A stretch of DNA of 12,462 nt from JADIYM01 sp964641945 (GTDB lineage: Bacteria; Acidobacteriota; Blastocatellia; UBA7656; JADIYM01). The DNA lies in assembly GCA_964641945.1 (NCBI GenBank), contig CAZXLQ010000143.1:1-12462 (forward strand), read 5' to 3'. Shown piece after piece: positions 6,963-12,462 of this stretch. How positions within the stretch are numbered: position 1 is the stretch's first letter; every line of letters begins with the position of its first letter. The position numbers were made by a program, and so were the translations under genes. The notes beneath the pieces are model-generated. The model searched no databases and was not told the origin of the DNA. It saw only the letters and a list, made by a program, of their open reading frames with translations.

Positions 6963-8210
6963 TCAGTTTTCCTGGTCCGGTCTCCTGAGATCGACGAGAT
7001 CCATCGGCTCGATTTCGAGCTCGGCCCCGACCTCCACGACCTCTTCCGCGCCGGCCTCCTCTATGGATTCGATCGCCTCGCGCTCGATGTTCTCCATCTC
7101 GGTGACGGCCGCCGATTCGACGTCGTCAGCCGACTCGGTCGCCTCGTCGTCGGAGCCCTCGCTGACGACAGCTTCCGGGATCTCGCCGCGAATGGGGGCG
7201 AGCTCGAGGAACTGCTTCACGATCTTCGCGCGTTCGGCGGGATCCTCGCTCTCCCAGAGCCGCTGCGTGAGCAGGTGCCCGGACCGCCATTCGTAAATCG
7301 ACGCCACGGTCATCATCCACGTTCCGACGTCGCTCATCGCTCCTTCACCATCCGACGCGATGACCTCGAGAAGCCGCGACGCGACGAGCTCGCCCCGGTA
7401 CTCTCCGAGCGAAGTGCCGAACCACATTGCACCGTCGTCGCGATTCGCGAGCGTTTCAAGCCAGACAGTCACGAGCCGGTCGATCTGGCCGTCGGTGAAC
7501 GCGACCTTTGCCGCGGGGTGCTCGCGGTCCGTGGCCTCCTCCGACTGCAGCCGCCATTGCCTCGCGGCGTCGACCTGGCTGAAGTCGTAGAAGCCTTCGC
7601 GGCGCGTCGTCGGGTTCTCGGCACACTTGACGATCCACTCGAGAAACGCCGACTGCCGTTTCACCTTGTCGGTGATGGCATCGAGCTCGGTGTATTCGCG
7701 CACAAGCGGAACGAGTGAATCCCGCGTGGCCTGATCCGTGATGTCGTAGACTCGAATTCCGGACCAGCCCGACGGCCCTTCCGATTCGTCGCCCTCCTGT
7801 CCCGAGATGAGAAAGAGGCCGGTTCGCATGGAGAGCGGAACATCAGGCTCGCCGGAGGAATCGGTCTCGGGGGCCTCCTCCTCGTTCTCGATTGTGTTGA
7901 AGGCGGATGCGTCGACGTGACTGACCTGGATGGACCTGCCGCGCTCGACGGGCCCCTTGATGCTCTCGGCGACGTGTACGGTCGCGATCGAGACCTCGAA
8001 GCTCTCTTCACCGTAGTTGACCTTGCCCTTCGAGATCTCGCCGACCGAGCCGATGACGATGACGTCGGCAGAGCCGAGTATCTCGCTGAAGGTTGGCGGC
8101 GGCGAACATGCGCGGGCGACGTGGGGCGGCGTGACTGCGAAGAGGGTGGCGAGCGTCGTGAGCGACGCAAGAGCGAACGCGAGTGGACGGCGGGCACACG
8201 TGTGCTGCAT
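6963..8210 (-). CDS. Secreted protein with NTR/TIMP-like N-terminus and acidic tail
   Basis: 415 residues from ATG 8210, with a strong ribosome site (GGAGGA, reverse strand 8218-8223) 7 nt upstream. Residues 1-34 are a signal peptide: basic RRP, hydrophobic LAFALASLTTLATLFAV, then VARA before Cys35. The mature start CSPPPTFSEILGSADVIVIGSVGEI and the strand-rich stretch to ~97 (FEVSIATVHVAESIKG) resemble the netrin/TIMP-like OB fold of many bacterial exported proteins, which usually begin with a CxC motif; here only one Cys is present. Cys35 could instead be lipidated, but ARAC is a poor lipobox. Residues ~160-340 are helical with no recognised motif. The last 73 residues contain 27 Asp/Glu and 3 Arg and look disordered or cation-binding. 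Function unknown; export is likely. Confidence 0.8.
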   Translation of the reverse strand: MQHTCARRPLAFALASLTTLATLFAVTPPHVARACSPPPTFSEILGSADVIVIGSVGEISKGKVNYGEESFEVSIATVHVAESIKGPVERGRSIQVSHVDASAFNTIENEEEAPETDSSGEPDVPLSMRTGLFLISGQEGDESEGPSGWSGIRVYDITDQATRDSLVPLVREYTELDAITDKVKRQSAFLEWIVKCAENPTTRREGFYDFSQVDAARQWRLQSEEATDREHPAAKVAFTDGQIDRLVTVWLETLANRDDGAMWFGTSLGEYRGELVASRLLEVIASDGEGAMSDVGTWMMTVASIYEWRSGHLLTQRLWESEDPAERAKIVKQFLELAPIRGEIPEAVVSEGSDDEATESADDVESAAVTEMENIEREAIESIEEAGAEEVVEVGAELEIEPMDLVDLRRPDQEN

Positions 8211-8500
8211 GGGTGGTTCCTCCCGGAATTGACGGGTCGTGCTCGAGAAATGCGCCGGCGTGGGGTCGAGCGGAGAGGATGCCGTCCTGTCCGTGCCAGA
8301 CGCGACCGAGTGCTTGGACGCGCGACAGGCCGTAGGGTTCCCTCGAGGTCGAGAAATATTTTCGGCTCAGTGCGTGTCGGGGGGAGAAACGGAGAGCGGG
8401 GAAGGTTCTTGCACGGGCCGGGTCGCGGGGACGGCCGCGGCGACGGCGATTCGTTCCGACCTGCGGGGGAAGCCGAGCAGCCCGACCTCGGCCGAGATCG
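8211..8500. other. Intergenic leader with an AT-rich patch
   Basis: 290 bases separate two leftward genes. All frames give Arg-rich translations without motifs. The only AT-rich spot is AAATATTT (8354-8361), a palindrome that could supply a -10 for the secreted-protein gene and would give a leader of roughly 140 nt. No -35 was seen. cctcgagg (8341-8348) is a short palindrome next to it. Nothing else was seen. Confidence 0.4.
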
Positions 8501-9001
8501 CTACTCCAGCGCCAGCAGTTCCTCGACGAGCTTCTCGTAGACCCATTCGTCGATGACCGGCAGGCCGCGCTCCGTAAGCAGCGCGTGTTTCGGATTCGCG
8601 CGGTACGAGCCGTCGACGACCGCACCTGCCTCCGCACGAAATGCACCGAGCACGTCCTCGGTCTCGATCTCGTCGTCCGACTCACCGACGCGCAGGTCGA
8701 CCATGAACACCCACCCGTCGCCCTGCTGCCGAGCCTGGTCCGCCAGCATCGGGTCCCTGGCGCCGTGCTTCGAGATCACATAACCCAGGAACTCGGAGAA
8801 CTCGTCGTTGGGCGCGAAGGTCTCGGGCGTGATCTCGGTCGTCCCGCGCGGCAGCGTCCCGACCACGGCCGGCGACGGCAGTCCGTGGCCGAGCGCGATC
8901 TCGGGGGGAAGCACGCCGATCATCGTGACCGGGCCGTCGTCGGTGTCGATGTCGTAGAGGTGGTACATCGGCCTGGTAGCTTCGCACAGGACCCGCGGCA
9001 C
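8501..9001 (-). CDS. Unrecognised 166-residue protein
   Basis: The frame opens with GTG at 9001 (166 residues, MPRVLCEATRPMYHLYDIDT); ATG at 8968 (Met12, 155 residues) is an alternative. Neither has a clear ribosome site. Codon use is strongly G/C-ending and matches the neighbours, supporting a real gene. The protein is acidic, has no signal peptide or membrane span, and alternates strand-like stretches (GPVTMIGVLPPEIALGHG, GWVFMVDLRVGE) with helices (DEFSEFLGYVISKHG; a C-terminal helix DEWVYEKLVEELLALE). A cytoplasmic globular protein is likely. I do not recognise the family. It is divergent from trpA across 77 bp and 290 bp upstream of the secreted-protein gene on the same strand. Confidence 0.7.
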   Translation of the reverse strand: MPRVLCEATRPMYHLYDIDTDDGPVTMIGVLPPEIALGHGLPSPAVVGTLPRGTTEITPETFAPNDEFSEFLGYVISKHGARDPMLADQARQQGDGWVFMVDLRVGESDDEIETEDVLGAFRAEAGAVVDGSYRANPKHALLTERGLPVIDEWVYEKLVEELLALE

Positions 9002-9036
9002 GCAACAGCCCGGCGCGACGGTACGCTGGCCGCGTG

Positions 9037-9042
9037 TATACT
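9037..9042 (+). promoter_or_regulatory. Possible -10 box for trpA
   Basis: TATACT matches five of six bases of the sigma-70 -10 consensus and would give a start near 9049 with a ~30-nt leader. The overlapping palindrome GTATAC (9036-9041) could also serve the divergent gene. No good -35 hexamer is present at 15-19 bp upstream. Confidence 0.35.
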
Positions 9043-9078
9043 GCCGCGGTCCGGCGCATTCGCCCGACCCAATGCTGA

Positions 9079-9864
9079 ATGCCGACGCTCTCTGCCGCCA
9101 TTGCTTCAGCTCGCGACCGCGGACGCGGTGCGCTGATTCCCTTCATACCGGCCGGCTTCCCGTCGCTCGATGCGACGGTCGAGATCGCCGTCGCGCTGGC
9201 CAATGCCGGCGCGGACGTCCTCGAGCTCGGCGTTCCGTTCTCGGATCCTGTCGCCGATGGGCCCGTGATTCAGCGCGCCTCCGAGATGTCGTTGGCCGCC
9301 GGGACGACGCTCGCCGGCTGTCTCGACGTGGCGTCGCGAATCGCCGAGCGCTCGTCGATTCCCGTAGTGCTCTTCAGCTACTACAACCCTCTGCTGCAGT
9401 TCGGACTCGACCGGCTCGCCGAGCGACTGGCGATCGCCGGAGTGGCGGGTCTGCTCGTTACGGACGTCGTTCCGGAGGAATCCGCGCCGCTCTCCTCTGC
9501 GATGGGTCCGTGCGGGATCGACACGATTTTTCTCGCAGCGCCCACGAGCTCGGATGAACGGCTCGCGCGCATCGCAGCGGTGTCGCGAGGATTCGTCTAT
9601 GCGGTTTCCCGCACGGGAGTAACGGGCGCGCGCGCGTCGCTCGCCGACTCGGTGGCGCCGCTCGTCGCGCGGCTGCGACGGCACACGAAGCTTCCGATTG
9701 CAGTCGGGTTCGGGGTCTCGAACCCAGATCACATCGCCGAGATCTGGCGCCACGCGGACGGTGCCGTCATCGGCAGCCACCTCGTCGAAGCCATCGCCGA
9801 GGGCGAGCCCGAAACCGCGCCGCAACGTGCCGCCGAAACGCTGCGCTGTCTCATCCCGGCGTGA
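9079..9864 (+). CDS. trpA: Tryptophan synthase alpha subunit
   Basis: 261 residues, full length for TrpA. The enzyme cleaves indole-3-glycerol phosphate to indole and glyceraldehyde 3-phosphate, and normally channels indole to the beta subunit TrpB. The TIM-barrel landmarks are in order: IPFIPAGFPS (20-29), LELGVPFSDPVADGP (48-62) with both catalytic acids Glu49 and Asp60, FSYYNPLLQFG (99-109), TDVVPEE (128-134), FLAAPTS (151-157), YAVSRTGVTGAR (174-185), PIAVGFGVSNPDHI (206-219) and ADGAVIGSHLVEAI (226-239) for phosphate binding. All expected active-site residues are present. ATG 9079 gives the usual N-terminus; no clear ribosome site precedes it. Unusually, no trpB or other trp gene is adjacent: upstream is a divergent unknown gene, downstream a secreted helical protein. 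Confidence 0.97.
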   Translation: MPTLSAAIASARDRGRGALIPFIPAGFPSLDATVEIAVALANAGADVLELGVPFSDPVADGPVIQRASEMSLAAGTTLAGCLDVASRIAERSSIPVVLFSYYNPLLQFGLDRLAERLAIAGVAGLLVTDVVPEESAPLSSAMGPCGIDTIFLAAPTSSDERLARIAAVSRGFVYAVSRTGVTGARASLADSVAPLVARLRRHTKLPIAVGFGVSNPDHIAEIWRHADGAVIGSHLVEAIAEGEPETAPQRAAETLRCLIPA

Positions 9865-9908
9865 GACACTTCCGTCATCGCCCCTCGCAGGAAACCGAAG
9901 CCCCGCTC

Positions 9909-9912
9909 GAGG
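9909..9912 (+). promoter_or_regulatory. Ribosome binding site fixing a GTG start
   Basis: GAGG lies 7 nt before GTG 9920. This decides the start of the following gene, whose frame is open far upstream (from 9698) into trpA without another sensible start codon. Confidence 0.6.
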
Positions 9913-9919
9913 TCACGCC

Positions 9920-12370
9920 GTGTTCGCACTGATCGTCGCCACTCTCGCTGTCCTGCAAGTGGCTCAGCCTGCCCGCGCCCACGATCCGGATATCGCGATC
10001 GTGCTTGCAGTCTCGCGAGACGCCGTGGCAAACCGCACGGATGCCAAGGCTCTGCGAGCGGCGACCGATTCCGCGGTCCTGCGCGCCGCATTCGACGAGG
10101 CGCTCGCCGATGCGGCGATGGCCCGTCTCGACGACCAGTCCGCGGCATTCCCCGCGTCCGACCGCGTTCTCTCGACGCTTGCCGCCGCCATTGACGACGC
10201 GCAGGTTTCCGCGCTTGTTGCCAAGCTCGCAGGCATTGCGCCGGGAACGAATCCGTTCGATCCCTCTGCCCGCGGCGTCGAAGGTGCCCTTGCGGCGTAC
10301 TGCGCGATACCGGCGGCCGATGCGGACGACCCCGCGGCGTCACTTGCCGAGCGTCGTCGCGCCGAGGCGGCGCTCGTTGCCGCGCGAGGTTCGGGCTCTT
10401 CGGTTCTGACGTGCGGATGCCTTGCGTGGCTCGGGACCTACGCTTTCCAGGGTGGCGACATGGTGATCGCGCGGCGGTACCTCACGGAGGCGGTCACGCT
10501 TGCCGATGCCGCGGCGCTCGAACGGGCGCGTGTCGTACTTCGGCGGACGGTCGCCGCCACGCGCGTGCTCGACGGTGATCTCGCGCCGGCGATCGACGAC
10601 CTCGAAGCCGCGCTCGCCATTCTCGAGACGCGGTCGTTGCCCGATACAGTCGTGCAGTCGCTCGCCGCCGACGTCTCAAACGACGCGATCTCGACGGCCG
10701 AGAAGTCCGGCGAGCGTACGCGTGCGATACGGATCGCCGAGCGGACGAAGTCGCTGTTCGACGCCACTGCGGCTCCTGTCGAGATGCGCGCCGCGGCGCT
10801 CGAGCGACTGGCGCAACTTCACGCGCAGGGCGCTTCGAGGTCGCGCGACGAGGCGCGCCGGGCGGCAGCGGCTTTCGACGCAGCCGCAAAGCTTCGCATC
10901 GAGGCGGGCGAAATGGACCGCGCCGCCATCACTCTCACGGCCGCCGGCGTCCTGCTGCTCGAAAATGTCGGCCCGGCTGAAGCGCGCCCCGTCTTCGATC
11001 GCGCCGGCGGGCTTGCGACCGAGGCGCGCAACGACGGGCTTCGCGCCGGCGTCGAGTATTGGCTGGGCCGGTCGCACCTCGCGGAATCCGATGCCCGGTC
11101 GACCGCACGCGCGATCACGCTCTTCACGACCGCGCTTGGCAGGCTCGAACGGCTCGAAAAAACCGGCGCCACGGCGCCAGAGCTGAAGGTGCGCCTGCTG
11201 AACTGGCTGGGACGTGCCCGGTCTTCGGATGCGGGTGGAGCAAATCGGGATCTTGCAGCGGCACGCGTCGCATTCACACGCGGCTTCGACGCCGCGCTCG
11301 ACGGAGGGCTCGACGTCAACGACGCTGTCGTGTCCGCCGAACAGGCGCTTCGATGCCGCGCCGGACTCGGGGATCTGCGACTGGCCGGGATCGAGGCCCG
11401 TCGCTTCTACGACCGACTTCATGCCTCGAAGCGCATCGATCCGCTCAATGCCGCCGCGGCGCTTTCGACCGAATTGCAGCGATCGGCGGCTGAGCTCGCG
11501 GTCGCCGGCGTTGCGCCTGCGGTCGTTGGGCTCTGGGACCACGTGGCGGCGTCGCTCGGCAAGGAGGCGACAGCGTCGACGGCGCGTATGTCGCTGGTAA
11601 TGGTGGCTGCGGCCCGGCGGGACCGGGCGCTACTCGCGGTTCGCGCAGAACCCGTGTTCCGCGAATTGACGGAACAGAAGAAGCCCCTGGATGCCGAGCT
11701 GATGTCGGAGGCGGTGTGGCTTGCGTGGGAAGGACTCGGCGAGGCCAAACTGGCCGGAACCTGGCGAGATCGCTACGCGGGTCTCGTTCAGGCGTCGTAT
11801 GCCGCTGCGGTCGAGGCGAAGCGTCCGGAAGCCGCGTCGCGTTCGGCTGAGGGCCTGGCGGCGGTGGCCCGATCGCGTGGCGACGCGGCGGAGGAGACCA
11901 GGTGGATCGAGGTGCGGGACCGGCTCCGTCTAGAAGTCGCCGAGCGCTACGAGGCGGAAGGGAAGCTGGGACTCGCGGGGGAGTCGTTCCGACGAATCGG
12001 GTCCGATGCACTCGTAAGGGGCGATGCGGCGGAGTCGAAATCGTGGTACGAGCGAGCGATTGCGCTTGCGGTTCTAGCAAACGATGCCGAAGCTCGCGCG
12101 CTTGCGCTGGCTGGCCGCGCAGAAGCGGAACTCGCGACCGGCGACGCCGCGGCCGCAGTCGCCACGACTTCCGAGGCATTGCGCCTGTCGTCTGAATCGC
12201 CGATGACGACTGACGAGACCTTGCCGGCGCTGGCAGAGATCACGATTCGCCGCGCCGCCGTCGAGGCGTTGACGGTTCGAGCCGCAGCGCTCGAGAAGCT
12301 CGGAAGGGCCGGACCGGCCAGCTCGGCTCGCGCCCTGGCGGCATCCATCTTGCAGAACCGCGAGCGGTAG
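9920..12370 (+). CDS. Exported alanine-rich helical-repeat (TPR-like) protein
   Basis: 816 residues from GTG 9920. Residues 1-20 are a short signal peptide with an AxA cleavage site (PARA, then HDPD), though it lacks basic residues before the hydrophobic core. The rest is almost wholly amphipathic helix rich in Ala, Arg, Glu and Asp, with degenerate TPR-like pairs: GDMVIARRYLTEAVTLADAA (179-198), GDLAPAIDDLEAALAIL (219-235), GDAAESKSWYERAIALA (701-717) and GDAAAAVATTSEALRLS (741-757). The middle (~395-620) is helical but less regular. No enzyme motif was seen. A periplasmic alpha-solenoid for protein contacts is the best reading; the partner is unknown. It lies 55 bp after trpA on the same strand and could be co-transcribed, with no obvious functional link. 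The basic stretch upstream of GTG 9920 overlaps trpA and is not counted. Confidence 0.75.
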   Translation: MFALIVATLAVLQVAQPARAHDPDIAIVLAVSRDAVANRTDAKALRAATDSAVLRAAFDEALADAAMARLDDQSAAFPASDRVLSTLAAAIDDAQVSALVAKLAGIAPGTNPFDPSARGVEGALAAYCAIPAADADDPAASLAERRRAEAALVAARGSGSSVLTCGCLAWLGTYAFQGGDMVIARRYLTEAVTLADAAALERARVVLRRTVAATRVLDGDLAPAIDDLEAALAILETRSLPDTVVQSLAADVSNDAISTAEKSGERTRAIRIAERTKSLFDATAAPVEMRAAALERLAQLHAQGASRSRDEARRAAAAFDAAAKLRIEAGEMDRAAITLTAAGVLLLENVGPAEARPVFDRAGGLATEARNDGLRAGVEYWLGRSHLAESDARSTARAITLFTTALGRLERLEKTGATAPELKVRLLNWLGRARSSDAGGANRDLAAARVAFTRGFDAALDGGLDVNDAVVSAEQALRCRAGLGDLRLAGIEARRFYDRLHASKRIDPLNAAAALSTELQRSAAELAVAGVAPAVVGLWDHVAASLGKEATASTARMSLVMVAAARRDRALLAVRAEPVFRELTEQKKPLDAELMSEAVWLAWEGLGEAKLAGTWRDRYAGLVQASYAAAVEAKRPEAASRSAEGLAAVARSRGDAAEETRWIEVRDRLRLEVAERYEAEGKLGLAGESFRRIGSDALVRGDAAESKSWYERAIALAVLANDAEARALALAGRAEAELATGDAAAAVATTSEALRLSSESPMTTDETLPALAEITIRRAAVEALTVRAAALEKLGRAGPASSARALAASILQNRER

Positions 12371-12401
12371 CGAGCGGCTGTAGTTTGGCCTACTGAGAGG
12401 A

Positions 12402-12441
12402 CGACCGCGGAGCCATCGAAAATCGACCGCGGAGCGGTCGA
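12402..12441. repeat. 22-bp near-tandem repeat ending in a palindrome
   Basis: cgaccgcggagc occurs at 12402-12413 and again at 12424-12435. The second copy is part of a perfect 8-bp inverted repeat, tcgaccgc-gga-gcggtcga (12423-12441). It lies about 30 nt after the stop of the preceding gene. No T-run follows within the window, so a terminator role is possible but unproven. Nothing else was seen between 12371 and 12462. Confidence 0.6.
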
Positions 12442-12462
12442 AGGAAATAGCCGTGGGTCGCG

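Noticed and set aside
8239..8556. 105-codon + strand frame in the gap before the secreted-protein gene
   Set aside because: It overlaps the end of the 8501-9001 gene, has no ribosome site and gives a Gly/Arg/Ala-rich translation without motifs.
9698..9919. Upstream extension of the helical-repeat gene into trpA
   Set aside because: It would overlap the trpA 3' end by 167 bases and add a Ser/Pro/Arg-rich segment before the signal peptide. GTG 9920 has a well-spaced GAGG.

Overview
The window is a piece of a high-GC bacterial chromosome with long reading frames that use mostly G or C in the third codon position, and with no rRNA, tRNA, CRISPR array, transposase or phage gene. The mix suggests Acidobacteriota or a neighbouring soil phylum: a serine/threonine kinase led by a short zinc-ribbon-like motif and fused to a STAND ATPase with TPRs, a membrane-anchored BTAD regulator, and dispersed 'ctttgcgtctctgcg' intergenic repeats. 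That placement is an inference from gene style, not a demonstrated assignment.

Layout. Bases 1-38 hold the first codons of a leftward gene with a signal-peptide start. Bases 39-715 are a non-coding divergent control region with two small hairpins and repeat copy A. Bases 716-2638 (+) encode a winged-helix/BTAD regulator with one membrane span and an outer part that ends in a transglutaminase-like fold lacking its catalytic Cys and His. Repeat copy B fills the 116-bp gap to the convergent gene 2755-6156 (-), a 1133-residue zinc-ribbon/protein kinase/NB-ARC-type ATPase/TPR protein. Repeat copy C lies in the divergent gap before a DUF427 gene, 6351-6842 (+). A ~97-nt imperfect hairpin separates that gene from a convergent secreted protein with a very acidic tail, 6963-8210 (-). 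An unrecognised 166-residue protein follows, 8501-9001 (-). Divergent from it are trpA, 9079-9864 (+), and 55 bp later a secreted alanine-rich helical-repeat protein, 9920-12370 (+). The last 92 bases hold a 22-bp near-tandem repeat that ends in an 8-bp palindrome.

How the genes may work together. Only trpA has a clear metabolic role (indole release in tryptophan synthesis), and no trpB lies beside it. The most interesting pair is the BTAD regulator and the kinase-STAND-TPR protein. Together they contain the domain set of the streptomycete AfsK/AfsR pair (kinase; SARP DNA-binding + NB-ARC + TPR), but divided differently, with the DNA-binding part tethered to the membrane and joined to a probably non-catalytic sensor-like outer domain. 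A functional link is only inferred from adjacency and domain content. The kinase gene is bracketed by direct repeats B and C, so it could be a removable cassette. The other genes look like ordinary single-gene units.
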